Below are positions 1 through 11,473 of a stretch of 64,000 bases of DNA, piece after piece (positions within the stretch are counted from its first letter, which is position 1; each line of letters opens with the position of its first letter). This DNA is from Macrocybe gigantea. Its lineage: Eukaryota > Basidiomycota > Agaricomycetes > Agaricales > Callistosporiaceae. Both the position numbers and the translations under genes were made by a program. Where the stretch lies: the NCBI GenBank assembly GCA_011319805.1, contig SJRY01000299.1, positions 409,974-473,973 of the forward strand, given 5' to 3'. The notes below the pieces were generated by a model, which had not been told where the DNA came from, did no database searches, and saw only the letters and a list, made by a program, of their open reading frames with translations.

Positions 1-1983
1 GGTCAGCTGCTGCTCGATCGACATGCGGATTAGATTATCAACCCAAAAAATTGCCATCATTTAACCATTGAGAGCGGCGACGCTCGCCGAGTCATCCGTT
101 CTTCGCCGCAAGTTGTCGGATGCAGAATGCTCCCGATGTTTCTCCATCATCTTCTGCTCCCTGTAAGTCTGTTTTCTGATACCTGAATGCGGTGATAAAC
201 TTCGAACCTACGCGCGAGACATCGGCTTCAGAATTAACAACAACCTCTTGGACATGGTGAATCGAAGTTATCGACGCCATGTCCACGAGGTATTTCCATG
301 GCAAAGCTTCCACGCGTTTGTACTGAGACATATGTTCTCAACGCCACACAACATCTTCTGTTCGCGATCTACTCTGCTCCTCTTCAATCGGTGCATTTGG
401 TCCGAGTCTCGCCGACCAGAAGAAACCTTTTATCGCTTTTCACGTCTGACCCAGCTTATCGTTCGCCGAGATTCTTATCGTTTGCGCATACAAAGGATAC
501 ATTCTGCGCCATTTGCTGACATTGACAGGGACAAGCTTTTGGAATTCCCTGTCTAGTCGATTTGACTATGCTTAACTCCGAACTATCACGCACAGAGATC
601 TCTTGCGTCTTCGCGGGACATGAACACCTGCGTCAAAAGGAATGCATCACCTTTTGTTCTATTCGGCCCGGATTCTGAGAGGGATTCTCTCGGGGTTCAT
701 GCAGATGGAATCTTGGGTCTAGGGCATACCAGGACGCTGGAGTTGATTGTTTCCGTTGTTGGCCTTGTTCTTCATCACTCTCTTTCCTCCTAAGGCACCA
801 AAAGAGCAGAGATGGACCAGCATAATCCCGAATCGGACATGCCGGTCGCCACGCACACACAGACGTCGACATCGATTTCTAAATTTACGAATTCAACTGT
901 GTCAGTCACCTCGTGGATTCAGACCGGGACTGAGATGATCATGCCTTCTGAGACGGTGCCATATCTGACTGATACTACCTTGTCATACCGTGATGATGAA
1001 GACTCATAACGGTACACTTGTATCTCGTAGAGCCGACCTTACGTCAGAGACAAGAACAAAGTATCTTTGTTCTGATCATGCCAGAGTGTGTAGACGAGCG
1101 GAAAACTGAAGTGCAATGATGTTTCTCCCCGGTATAGAGTTCAATCCCAAGGAACCACTTCCAAGCATGAAGTGAACCGTCACGGCCGCGGCCAGACAGG
1201 CCAATCTCTCGCATGATTGCTTCGCGTTACGGCGTTACAGACGGTCCCGAATCAATCTTGACAGATCTGCCTAAGAATGAGACAACAAATCTCGTATCTC
1301 CTTCTATCTCCTCGCGTAGTGTGAAAGTCATTGCGATTATCACTCAAGTCTCGAATTCGATTTCACCTGGAAGCCATGCATCTTTGGAACTTGTGTTTTG
1401 CCAGGACGGCAGTTTGCGTGACTTGGTAGGTCCTTGTTCCTGATGCTGTGTACATTCGTGAGTAGAAGACGTGGTGATACAATGTACCCCTTTTTTTTCC
1501 GGAAAAGATAGCAGGTTCTTCAACTAAATCGATGGGCACATCATCTCTATCAAACACCACGCGTATCGACAGCCCTGAAAGAGCTGAAACAATCAAAGTA
1601 CCAAGAGCGTGTCATTTTGTCCTATTTTTGCCATGCTCTCGGCAGATTCACACTTTCAACCAGGCCGGACTTGGGAACAGCGGATGACAGAGTGTTAGTG
1701 TAAGTACGGTGACGCAATCAAGCCGTGATACCAATCGTCGTAAATCCAGGCCATGTAATGACGAGTTCGCTTCTCCTCGTATGATGATGCAAACGGGAAT
1801 GAAGGCATTACTACTATGGAGTCTAGCCAGGGAAGGACACATGTGAATCTTGGACCGCCAAGATATCCCGGAATGCGGCTGGATTCTTTCGTTTTTAGAA
1901 AATCCTGCGCTACCGGGCCCGGGACCGATTGGGTTTGCTCGACGACTAGCTTGCACGCTCCGTGTTCATTATGTTTCACACTA

Positions 1984-2792
1984 AGGTAGGGCTCACAGAA
2001 AACACGCGCACATCACATGATCAAAGAGTGACAGAGCGTTACATTTGGCGGGGATCTCCAATAAATCTTTAATGGCACTTGTAAATCAATAGAAATCAAA
2101 AATCGGTTCGCGCAGACTTCTAGAGATGGTAAAAATGCATCGAACTGTGCGGACAGATTTTTCAAATTTTGAAAATTATGTGTGCCATTAAAATTATGGT
2201 ATACTGAACACGTCAAAAACCATCTCGACACGTCTTCATGCCTTTGCGCGCTCTTCGTAACCTAAAGAACCTGAAGAACTGGGCCACTTCGAACACGAGA
2301 AGGACCAATCGGACTAAGCGCTGTCGAGAAAATGATGGGGCCAATAAGGAAAATGAAGACGTGAAGATCAGTGATTATCTCGAGAGAAAACTCACTTCCT
2401 CCTTGCAACAGGTTTGCTCGTCGATCTAGACGGTTTATGGACGCGTACCACAAAGGATTGGATGCAAGACAAGCTGCGTGGGCGGGAAAAAAGTACCGCG
2501 GTCATCGAGTGCTTCCTAACTCAATTCTCGCGGAGCTCGATGCTGTTGATGATCTTCGTGTTTAGCAACCAAATAGTGACCAACTTCGAAGTTCAACTCA
2601 TTTAGAATTACTTTATACCCTTTCTGATCTCATACGACAACGTAGAACATGTTTTATAGCTATATTCGATCTATTAGGCGCGTCCAGGCGCGTCCACGCC
2701 CCCATCTAATGACGCGTTTCCGTCCCTTTTGCAACCCTGGTCACAGCCAGTCACGTCCCGTGATGTGTGCGGGTTTTCTGTGAGCCCTACCT
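1984..2792. mobile_element. Non-autonomous terminal-inverted-repeat DNA transposon relic
   Basis: The ends at 1980-2016 and 2760-2796 are inverted copies of one another over 37 bases with two mismatches; they begin ACTAAGGTAGGGC. A TA dinucleotide sits at each outer edge (1982-1983 and 2793-2794), as expected for Tc1/mariner-type insertion at TA. The 809 bp between them is too short for a transposase. It holds an AT-rich promoter-like stretch followed by an ATG frame at 2238. I infer an internally deleted or MITE-like element. Superfamily assignment rests on the TA edges alone and is weak; a hAT or other TIR family is possible. Confidence 0.6.
2238..2565 (+). pseudogene. Truncated ORF inside the TIR element
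   Basis: An ATG at 2238 opens a 63-codon basic, Asn/Lys/Arg-rich frame. A second frame overlapping it (ending at the stop at 2563-2565) encodes a segment containing RFMDAYHKGLDARQAAW and YRGHRVLP, which looks protein-like but has no start and no clean splice connection to the first. The pair sits entirely between the element's terminal repeats, so I read it as the decayed remains of the element's own gene. I do not recognise the family with certainty and assign no function. Confidence 0.3.
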
Positions 2793-4748
2793 TAGTCTGT
2801 AGGAGCCAAGAACACATTGTCCTTGTGTGGCGGCCATGAACAATGATTGTGTGCCTGAGCAATTGAATTTTCGTCATGTCTGTGAAGCCTCGCATTCGTC
2901 GGTCGACTGTTCTTTTCCAAGAATAGAAGTGAAAACAGGAAAAATGCACGCTCGTGTCCGCGAAAGGATATATTGGCGTACACCTGCTCAGCCCTTGACG
3001 CGGATGACCGTTCCGAGCTGCGTCTGGACGGTAGACGTAATGAGATGGAAACCTGCCACACCTTGATCATGACTCGCGGCCAGTGGATGAGATTCGCGTT
3101 CGAACCTGGCAAACACTCCGGTGATTCGTTGACTGCGTTAAGAGGCAACGGGGACCGGTTTGAAATCTGTCTGATGGACGCGTTTCCCGACGCATCTGCA
3201 ACAGCACAACCAACAAACACGTCGTGCACAGGCAGATCTTGAAATGAGAGAAAAGAGACAGGAACGTTGGGCGCTTCAACGTCGGTTGTATGGCAGCTGA
3301 TAACTTGTCAAGACGAGCTGTGTCCCTTGTTTTGATGGCTGGTGTGTGTATAGTACCTTTGGCGACATTCGATGAACGCCTGGGCGGCTTGTGCATTGGC
3401 TTTAGGATCGACTGAGAGAGGGACTAGGATCTGACTGTGTTCCCCTGCCCTGAAAATGCGAGTCAATCAGTCTCTGCGCAGCCTCGTGTGCCTAGACCAT
3501 ACACCGATGAGGAAGAGCCAAGTTGTAACTTACGGCTATGCAATCGAGGCTGATTGGATCATGCACACCGACTGCTAAAGGCGCATATATGCACTCTTGT
3601 CAGGGAAGAAGTCACACTGAAACAAACCCGCTTGGGAGCCCTAAAGCTGAAGAAAAAAAATGCACATACGGGGAGAACAAGGATGCCACGGAACCGCAAT
3701 CACAGTCGGGTTCGAAAACATCTAAAGTTGCAATCATCAGGAACACAGAGCACCCATGCGCATTCAAAGACCACAGCCATGACGTTGATATTTCCCATGT
3801 GGATTCATCATTGAAATGGATGGCATTGCCAGGGCGTCAACCGACGCGTAGGGACGCGATGCTCTGTCATCTGGGTTCCTCTGCCATGGAAGCGAAGAGC
3901 TTCGGATGGAAAAAAAAAAGGATGCAGGACACCCGTAACTGTGAGAGATGCGCTTGTGAAAGTGTGTCAATTTTTTTTTAGTGGCGTTTCTCGTGAGCAG
4001 CATCAGTCACAGCCAGACGTCAAGGAGACAGGAGTATTTTAGTGAGCTTAGGCATAGAATCCTGAGGTTGATTGAGCTTTGAATCAGAGACCTGGAGAAT
4101 CCTAGTCGTGATGACCAACGCCACATTTCCGGAGAGGCAGAGGCAGGTGGAATGGATGCAATGATAGGAGAGCGTGTAAATTTAGCCGTGGAGTGAATCG
4201 GCGTCGCATCTATTGCGCAGGCCATTCAAATTCCCCAGAGCTCTCGATTCCTCCCAGCCTAAAGGATATACGTTGATGAGGGGCTACGTCTCTTGCATTT
4301 GAATGCACTGCCGTCGCGGCAGAGCATAAAGCGTTTTTGACATAACCTGAGATCCGAGTAACTCCAAGACGCATTCGGGGGTGACATACGTGGCTCCTAT
4401 GCCGATACGTAGTTGCGATTTCGGAAGACGGATAGTTGCCAGCAACGTTCGTTACGAGTAGCGGTCGTCAGTCAGCGTCGGCAGAAACAGGTCCAGTTAG
4501 TCGTTGTATGTGGTTACGAGGGCTTTTGCGTTTCATAAGCAAACAAGTATGGAAAATGATGTCACGTTCAGAGACGGAAAAGAAAAAAACATGTTGTCGA
4601 ATACACTGTCCACCACCGTTTTGATTTTGATTTTTTTTCACGCCCTGCACCTGCTTCATCATCATCACATCATCCCAAGTATCGCTGCCCGGGGAAAAGG
4701 CCAAGGGGAAAAAGAAAGAGTGACACAACTCCACCTCCTCGCACCGCC

Positions 4749-5483
4749 TCAGTCCAAGCTAGCAACCTTGTTGGCATCGGCCTCAACATCAAAGTTCTCC
4801 ACGAGATCCGGCACGTCGTCGTCATCCTCCTCCGCTGCGCCTGCACCGCTCCTTCGTTGCTGCCCTTGTTGTATCGCCTGGTACGATTCTGCGAGCTTCC
4901 TCAGCGACGCGAGCGAGTCGGGTCCGAGCTGATTGAGGATGCCCGGCACGAGCTCCGTCAGCTCCTTCACGTGTCCGGTTCCGTAGATCGCGAACGTGTT
5001 TGCCGATACCGCGGCGTGCACTGTTTCGCAAATCGCCAGTCAGTGATACATTCGAAAACGGACAAGTCCAGAACGGGTTATTAGCTCCCCCCCAAAAAGC
5101 ATGAGATTTGCCATGTTTTGGCACAAACATCTGGAGAAAGAAACAAAAAAATCGAAATGATGCATACCCTTCGGCGCAGTGAAATGAAGCACATTTCCAT
5201 CCTCCCTGAACATGTTAACTTCCTCCACGCCTGGAATCGGCTGCACGTTGAGCTTTTTCAGCGCTGTTTGGAGTTTTTTGTCATCCTGTGCCGCGGAGGG
5301 CTTGGCTTTCCGCACGATCTTTCGGCGCACGGTCCCCTTGCCACCTGCATCCCAGAAGAAGAGCACAAAATCGGAGGTCAAACATCTGTCAGTCAGCCGT
5401 GCTTCCTCCTGTGAACGGAATGACTAACCGATCCTGTTGGCCGCCGCCGCAGCCTGCAATTTCGCAAGTTTTGCAGGGTCCAT
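4749..5483 (-). CDS. EGD1: Nascent polypeptide-associated complex subunit beta
   Basis: NAC-beta pairs with NAC-alpha at the ribosomal exit tunnel, shields nascent chains and influences targeting. Translation from the ATG at 5481-5483 gives [17 protein letters not shown], then after an intron the basic ribosome-binding motif ([13 protein letters not shown]). The NAC domain follows ([17 protein letters not shown], then a [20 protein letters not shown] block), and an acidic tail ([11 protein letters not shown]). At least four exons; introns lie near 5345-5425, 5105-5165 and 5022-5045. The length, about 160 residues, is usual for fungal Egd1/Btt1. It is transcribed away from the GNAT gene, with 191 bp between start codons. 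The family assignment is firm; exact splice sites are approximate. Confidence 0.93.
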
Positions 5484-5674
5484 AGTCGATGTCTGTCACA
5501 AGTAGGAAACGGGAGAGCGGGCGGCTGCTGGTGCTTGTGGCCGCTGTCGCGAGTGTCGATGGAAAAGTGAAATTAAGGTTCAATACAAACAACCGTACAC
5601 AACTCGAGATATCAGCCACCCGTGAGCGCCTCAAGGTTAATCAAGTCTCTTGTGCTAGACGTCGAGCTCGAGCA

Positions 5675-6572
5675 ATGGCACCTTCGTTCTTCATCCGCGC
5701 GGCGAGTCCAGACGATGTGGTACGCAATAGCTCGAGGAGCACCACCAGAGCGCTCAAATTCATCTAGATCAGCCTGTCATCCTGCAACTGATTATCGATC
5801 TCGTACGGGTCTATTGAATCTTATCGTCCTCGAGTCGCTCAGTTGCCTCTCTGCAAGGCTACTTATGAAAAAGAGCCCGAGTCTGCAAAGGCGACGCCAG
5901 AACTGGCAAGCGTCCTCGTATTTCTCCGTTATCTCCACCCTGTGACCTACCAGAAACGCGTCACCAGCTCAGGCAGAATCTTTTTGAGACTCCGTACGCG
6001 CATTGTATCCTGGCGATCTCTGGTACACCGGACGCGCCAGTCGAAGCGATCGGATTCGCTTTGTACTTTTTCAATTATTCCACATGGACAGGCAGACCCG
6101 GATTATATGTCTGTATCCTGTTTTCCGGATTTCGTGAATCCTCAGAAGATGGCTCACTCGGTCATGAATTCGCAGCTTGAAGACCTGTTCGTGAAGCCAG
6201 AGTATCGGGCGAATGGAATCGGAAAAGCGATATTCGGCGAGCTAGGGCGAATCGCACAGGAGAAGGCAACGTTGCTTTCCCTTGAGAAACGCATGTCGCC
6301 GTTTTCCTGACTCAGTCATCCGATTTTCTAGAAATGCGCGCGCATGGATTGGTCAGTCCTGAAGGTGTGTCATTGTCGAAAGAAGAGCCCCATGTGCATC
6401 TGACTGTTGCTCTTTTGAATAGTGGAACCAGCCCAGCATCGATTTCTATGAGAAAAGTCTAAATGCGAAACCAATGTCCGAGTGGATGGGGATGAGGCTC
6501 GACGAGGCTGGTATCGACAATCTCCGGAGATTCGCCGCTGGTCCGAAGAGTGCCGATAGTCGCACAGGTTGA
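5675..6572 (+). CDS. GNAT-family N-acetyltransferase (SSAT-like)
   Basis: Acetyl-CoA-dependent acetyltransferase related to diamine/spermidine acetyltransferase-type GNATs. The ATG at 5675 opens MAPSFFIRAASPDDV. Successive exons give PVILQLIIDL, ATYEKEPESAKATPEL and LRQNLFETPYAHCILAIS, then GFALYFFNYSTWTGRPGLY (beta4 region). The acetyl-CoA loop is in LEDLFVKPEYRANGIGKAI, with R/Q-x-x-G-x-G/A represented by RANGIG. The tail CARMDW..WNQPSIDFYEKSL holds the family's conserved Tyr. The stop is at 6570-6572. One intron (6266-6331) must use a GC donor to keep frame; another near 5902 may do so too. The gene converges on the coactosin gene 134 bp downstream. The exact substrate cannot be told from sequence. 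Confidence 0.85.
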
Positions 6573-6706
6573 GGTGATCGTCAATCTGCTGGAAATAGAT
6601 TTGAAAAGCGGTCGAAGTGTAATCCAAGTTATTAAATCTTCTATGTTTGATACTCGATGTTTGGGTATGCGGGTGCAACGAAAGCGACAAAAGAGTGGCA
6701 AGAAAA

Positions 6707-7461
6707 CTAAACGCCGTCGTAACTCGCCCCGCCAGCCTGCGAAGCCGCCACGAGGATTACACAAGAGCGGAAGAAAAAAGTCAGTGCACCCTCATTCGCC
6801 GGATGATTGTGCGGAGACGCCATTACCTTGCGTAACCTTACTACAATAGGATCCTCATTCAGATCATCCCTCTCTCGAGCCGCGACTTCGATTGAGAAGA
6901 CGCGCAGGACGGATTTGACATCCGCAGTGTGAACGGAGATCTTTGGTTTCAGTTTTGGGCGAGGATCAGCGCAAGAATTCGGTGCGATATAGATGATATA
7001 TTACTTTTGCTTTCCGCATGACCTTGCAGTGCGGGCCTATCCAAACCTAACGGATGACACGACGATCAGAAAAGAGTAAGAGACGACAGATGCTGGGCTC
7101 GAGTCGAGTTGTCGAGGAATCCACAGGAGACTCACGACGAGGATGAACTTTTCTCTGGTGGACTCTTTGTCGTTGGAGTAAGACACGCGGACGTAGGCGA
7201 AGGACGCCTTGGAATCTTCAAGGACATCGCGCAGCTCCACTATGCCGCCTGCGCCCGTCCGCGTGAGCCGCAACTTGTCTGACCGGTCGGACTCGTAGTC
7301 CAGCAGCAGCCAGTTGGTGTCGACCTTGTCGTCACGCACGTCGAGGTATGCTGGTGGCGCGGATGTACGCATGTTCGTCAGCCCGCCGCACCCCCTTCGT
7401 GAGCTACGCAGCATGCATTTACGATACCTTGCTGGATCTTCGAGTCAGAGACGTCGGCCAT
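6707..7461 (-). CDS. Coactosin-like ADF-homology actin-binding protein
   Basis: Coactosin binds F-actin through one ADF-H domain and counters capping or depolymerisation. The ATG at 7459-7461 starts MADVSDSKIQQG. After an intron the reading is YLDVRDDKVDTNWLLLDYE, DKLRLTRTGAGGIVELRD and ASFAYVRVSYSNDKEST. Then come REKFILV, WIGPHCKVMRKAK, ISVHTADVKSVLRVFSIEV and the C-terminal tail LRKAGGASYDGV, with the stop at 6707-6709. About five exons. The order and length, about 140 residues, match fungal coactosins. The gene is divergent from the RRG9-like gene with 82 bp between start codons, so the two probably share a bidirectional promoter. A small risk remains that one internal splice site is off by a few bases. 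Confidence 0.9.
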
Positions 7462-7543
7462 GCTGCAAACGAGCTCAAAGGAGGGAGCGAAACGAAATAA
7501 AGAAATAAAATAAACACAAACACACGGCTTGCACACGACTCTG
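7462..7543. promoter_or_regulatory. 82 bp shared divergent promoter (coactosin / RRG9-like)
   Basis: Only 82 bases separate the two oppositely directed start codons. The spacer is rich in A on the plus strand near 7495-7525 and has no canonical TATA box. Both genes must draw their core promoter and 5' leaders from this interval or from within each other's exons. Confidence 0.55.
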
Positions 7544-8227
7544 ATGTTCTTCCTCGCCGCCGCAGCCACCGCAGCCACCGCTGCCCGTCTCCGTCCCCAT
7601 CTCTTGCCCAGATTCACGTCGTTCTCCCGCGCCTACTCAGACGCCATCATCCCTCCGAACGCCATCCGCAAGTGGGGCCTTGCCGGCGTGCCGCGTCCCA
7701 AGTCTATCTTCGACGACGATGACGCGCCGGTCGACTTGTCCGAAGACGACGACCTCGTCAACGGCGCGCGCCCGGGCACGCCTCCGCTGCACATGCGACA
7801 TCCGCCCGACAGGCCCACGCCACAGGAGTGGCGGCAGCACAGGGAGGCGATGAAAAAGGCGTTTCCTTCTGGGTGGGCCCCGCCGCGCAAGATCTCGCGT
7901 GAGGCGATGGACGGTATCCGCCGCATGCATCGCATCGATCCGGAGACGTTCACCACGCCCGTCCTCGCGGAGAAATTCAGGATCAGCCCGGAGGCCGTCA
8001 GGCGGATCCTGAAGAGCAAGTGGGAGCCTACCAGAGAGAAAAGGATTAAGCTCGCCGAAAAGGAGAGGGAGCACCGCGCCGCTGTCATCAAACAGAGCCG
8101 CCTGAAGGAGCGGTCCGAGGCTCGCCAGCTTATGGAATTAAAGAAGTCTGCTTCCCCATCAAAATCCCCAGCCAGCGCGGGCAAGACGTACGGCGTTGGT
8201 CCTTGGGATCGCTTGACACTGGAGTGA
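7544..8227 (+). CDS. RRG9: RRG9/neugrin-like mitochondrial protein
   Basis: A single-exon frame of 227 codons starts at the ATG at 7544. The first 35 residues are Ala/Arg-rich with no acidic residue (MFFLAAAATAATAARLRPHL), a good mitochondrial presequence. The central block HRIDPETFTTPVLAEKFRIS followed by PEAVRRILKSKW is the hallmark of the Rrg9/neugrin family. Known members are needed for mitochondrial genome maintenance and respiratory growth in yeast and for mitoribosomal RNA function in animals. A basic, Lys/Arg-rich coiled segment follows and the protein ends WDRLTLE. No intron is needed. The exact role in this fungus is inferred only from the family. Confidence 0.8.
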   Translation: MFFLAAAATAATAARLRPHLLPRFTSFSRAYSDAIIPPNAIRKWGLAGVPRPKSIFDDDDAPVDLSEDDDLVNGARPGTPPLHMRHPPDRPTPQEWRQHREAMKKAFPSGWAPPRKISREAMDGIRRMHRIDPETFTTPVLAEKFRISPEAVRRILKSKWEPTREKRIKLAEKEREHRAAVIKQSRLKERSEARQLMELKKSASPSKSPASAGKTYGVGPWDRLTLE

Positions 8228-8767
8228 GACCCCGTCAACGCTTCGAATGTCACCTCGCTCCACAAATCAGAAAGGATCGCGCCACGTTACGTCCAACAAG
8301 CCCGACATTCTCTTCCTGCGTTTCGCCATATCATCGTCTCGGAAAACGGAAGAATTGCAAGCGAGAACGACAGCTTGCCATCACTTCCCACCATCTCACA
8401 CCGTCCGGCGGCATACTGCAATGCGTGTATTGATCTAGTCTGCCATGTATAAATACATAAGGATAGAAATAGATAGTGGAATAGGTCCTGCACAAGAGAC
8501 AACCGGGTCAAGAAACATGTGGATGATGAAACAGGATACGTTTTTTCTCTTGTCATTGTCCAGTTTAGGTCCGGGCCATAGATAGAGATGTGTTGTCGTA
8601 GTCCACCATAAAAATGGATACGAGAGGCAAAAAAAAAAACAAAAGGAACGAAGCGATGCGAGAAAACAAGGGAGCGACAAGAATGGGTGAAAGAGTCCAA
8701 ATGCGAATAAATATAGATGCAAAAGTGACTAAAAGGAATTGTCCGGTAAGGTAGATTTTGAGTGGTT
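8228..8767. other. Convergent 3' intergenic spacer
   Basis: 540 bp between the stop of the RRG9-like gene and the stop of the minus-strand P450. Open frames on the minus strand read as T-rich low-complexity hydrophobic strings and are not supported as genes. The interval presumably holds both 3' UTRs. Confidence 0.5.
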
Positions 8768-10788
8768 TTACAGACGGACGTCATGGCGCTTCTGGAATTT
8801 TACATAGAAGGATCCTCGTGGTGGCCTGCACAAGAGGATATCGTTCCAATTTGGTGTTGGGAGGGGGCACGGGGCGCCGGACTTGTCAGAAATGGAATGT
8901 TCGAAGCCGAGCACGAGTAACGCCGTCATCAGCTTGAGCTCGAGCTTGGCTAGCCGCGTTCCAAGACACAGCGTTTTACCTTGCGAAAAGAGAAGAACAC
9001 GGAAGAGGGGAAGGAAAAAAAAAAAAGGGTTCAGGAGAACGCAAAAGCCAATTTTGAAATAGAAGCACACACCTCCTCCCCAACCGACATAAGCGAACGG
9101 CGCGTTCTTGACCTCTGGTCGCGCCGGATCGAACTTCCAAGGATCCGGGTACAGTTCGGGGTCGAGGTGGACGTCGCTGAAGGGATAGACGACGTATGAA
9201 CCGGTCGGCACGAGCTTGTTGTCGATGTACACAGGGGGGCCGAGGTTGCGCCTCATCGCCGTGTGCGGCTGCGCGACGCGTGTCGTCTCCCGGATGATGG
9301 CGTCCAGCACAGGCGTTTCAGACTCCCATGCCTCGAGTGGGATCGACGCCAGACGCGCAGAAATGCTGCTGGCCTTTTCGCTGCCTTGTTCAGGCTTGGA
9401 AGACGCGCGGTACGCGGCGAGCAGGGACTTGACTTCCGCCTCCGCTTTAACCCGCCAGTCGGGATGGCCGCCGAGGAAGGTGATCAGCCAGGAAGCTAAG
9501 AAAGAGGTTTTTTTTTGAGTTTGGCATCGCATTAAGGGAAGTTTAAGTTACATACCTGTGGTACCCGTTGCCCTGGCGCCGGCGATTAGGAGCCCCATTA
9601 TGAACTACAACATCAGGAGTCAGTTAGGGGTCCGAAAACAACAGTGTGGGACCGTGTGAGGCCTCACCCCGACGACGACGAGCCGCTCGTCTCCAGAGTC
9701 CAAGAGCATCTGCATCGTGTCGTTACGAGTGACGCCGCTCTTCTCTCGTGCGTTAATAGCGCGGACAACAATGTCATAAATTTCTTTGGTCGCGAGCAGT
9801 TTTTGCACCATGGCCGGGGTCGGGAGCCACGGCAGAAGGACGGTGGCGGGCGTCGTGCCTGAGTCGAGCTTGTCGTAAAGGACCTTGAGACGGGCAACGA
9901 GCACCGGATCGTCCGCGATTTCGTCGCAGGATAGACTTCGGACAGTAGTCTGAAAAATGAGCTGCGAGGGGGGAGAAACACAGGGAAAATAAGCAACTGC
10001 TATCGCAACGTCCATCAAAGCGGCTGAAGGCTTACTCCATAGATGTTTTCGAATGGATCAAATGTGCCGGTATGACCCCAGCTCTCCATTATCCTCCGAG
10101 AATCCTCCAAGATCGAAGGAATAACTGCGGGAAAAGACGGTGGTGCTATCAGCTCTAGAACCACGGATTTGTCGAGTGGGAATATACGCACGGGTGCTCA
10201 GAGGAGCGGTTTTTTGAACAGCGGCCAAGCGCTTGTGAATCAGCGCGATTCTCCTTGTCTGCAAATCAGAGGTGACGCCGCGTACGATGGGAATCTTGAA
10301 AGCAAAGAGAAATGGTTCAAGACGCCTTCCCTGACGAGCTCATTGAACGAAAAATCGACGCACCGCTCCAGACAGAATTTTAAAGCCTTCGGTGAGGTCC
10401 AGGCCTTTCGCCGTAAAGAACGCCTGTCTCGCATTCTGGCCAGAAACGACAATAACCGTGTTCTGCACATGGTTTCGTGACTCGATCAGCACAGCCTCCC
10501 AAAGGGCATGTCAAGAAACGTGTGTACCCTTAAAAGGTTGAACTTGAATATGGATTGACCTGTCGCGTGGAATGCCCAGGTGAGAAAGTCGTATCGCCGT
10601 CGAAAGAAGGGCACAATGGCGAGGACAGAGAAAGGAAGGGACACAGGAACATCGGCGTCCTCTCGTTGGTAGGAAGACACGATGATGATTACGGCGAAGA
10701 GTACAACTACAGCGAGGGAGAATTGGGACGCAAGGCCGAGAGAAAGGAAAGCTTGAGCCGCAGAGTTGAGTCCCACGGAGTAGGGCAT
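8768..10788 (-). CDS. Cytochrome P450 with atypical haem loop
   Basis: Haem-thiolate mono-oxygenase, probably anchored in the ER. The ATG at 10786-10788 starts MPYSVGLNSAAQAFLSLGLA followed by a membrane segment (VVVLFAVIIIVSS). Further along are LSCDEIADDPVLVARLKVLYDK, TMQMLLDSGDERLV and ASWLITFLGGHP (I-helix region). The K-helix ETTR is in IIRETTRVAQPHTAMRRN; the PERF-like DPARPEV and the haem loop WGGGKTLCLGTRLAK follow, with the stop at 8768-8770. Relative to the cysteine, the usual Phe at -7 is Trp and the usual basic residue at -2 is Thr. About eight exons; the haem loop is split by an intron after WGGG. TATA-like ATATATAA lies about 110 bp upstream of the ATG. The substrate is unknown. 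Confidence 0.88.
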
Positions 10789-11473
10789 GTTCAAAAAAAA
10801 GCAAAGGAGAGTAGAAGGGATTGAGAGCTCCAAAGGAAGGGGAGGGGTTTATAGCACAATCGCGGTCCAGCCGGGAGAGAGAGCCAGAGGGACGTCATTA
10901 TATATCGGGCACGCATTGGCCGCCATGGACTGTAGAAATAATTATGAAATCAACACATTCCAGGCGATGCAACGGAGAAGCGCAGGCCATCAGGTGCGCA
11001 ACGTTTTTTTTTTTTTGGCTTGTCAAGATCTTTTGCGCGACGGAGGTGAGATGCAAGCAATTGCAGATCGGCACCGAGCATGGATGCCGACCAGCTCCCC
11101 TTGAAATCCTCGATCACGCCTGCCCACCATCCGCGTGTTAGGATTGCAACCGTGGAATCCCAGGATTCTTCTCCCCTCCCACTTGCGGCGTTAAGTCCAC
11201 ATGTCACTCGGCGTCCGTCTAGAACTCGCGAACTCTTGACTGCTCGCAACGTCAAATCCGCTTCCAAGCGGCTCCGAAGATCCCACGTTGCGTCGAGCCT
11301 TGAAAGACACCAGATGGCGCGAACAAAACATTTATTGGCTTTTCGTCCACACTCTAACACCTTTCTAATGCATATCTATCGACCAGCGTATTCAATGACC
11401 AGTGTCGGATCACGCAGCTACCGCGCACGGCTGCCCACCAGACGTCGACTCAGAGGTCATTCATCTCCTTGAT
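10789..11473. other. Spacer holding the P450 promoter
   Basis: 685 bp between the P450 start codon and the stop of the PAQR gene. A TATA-like run (near 10895-10905) reads correctly for the minus-strand P450. The minus-strand frame 10950-11360 has no recognisable domain and is not called. Confidence 0.5.

Larger units (their letters stand above)
1..4748. other. Gene-poor left end
   Basis: No convincing protein-coding gene was found in the first 4.7 kb. The open frames are short, lack recognisable family motifs, and do not join into longer proteins through plausible splice sites. The only structure seen is the inverted-repeat element near 1984-2792, described separately. A tandem 10-base duplication of a GC-rich unit lies near 2678-2697, inside that element. 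The stretch 4250-4748 is the 3' flank of EGD1 and includes T-rich and A-rich runs. Untranslated regions or unrecognised small genes cannot be excluded. Confidence 0.6.

Noticed and set aside
812..1009. Small Thr/Ser-rich plus-strand frame considered as a secreted or pheromone-like peptide
   Set aside because: No signal peptide and no C-terminal CaaX motif; ends in an acidic tail.
7633..8265. 210-codon open frame antisense to the RRG9-like gene
   Set aside because: Mirror of a GC-rich real exon on the other strand; no family motifs and no start context.
8287..8784. Ser/Phe-rich minus-strand frame downstream of the RRG9-like gene
   Set aside because: Translation of a purine-rich plus-strand 3' UTR; no motif and ends inside the P450 3' end.
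10950..11360. 136-codon minus-strand open frame between the P450 and PAQR genes
   Set aside because: No domain, unusual composition, and it overlaps the likely P450 promoter; no splice connection to either neighbour.
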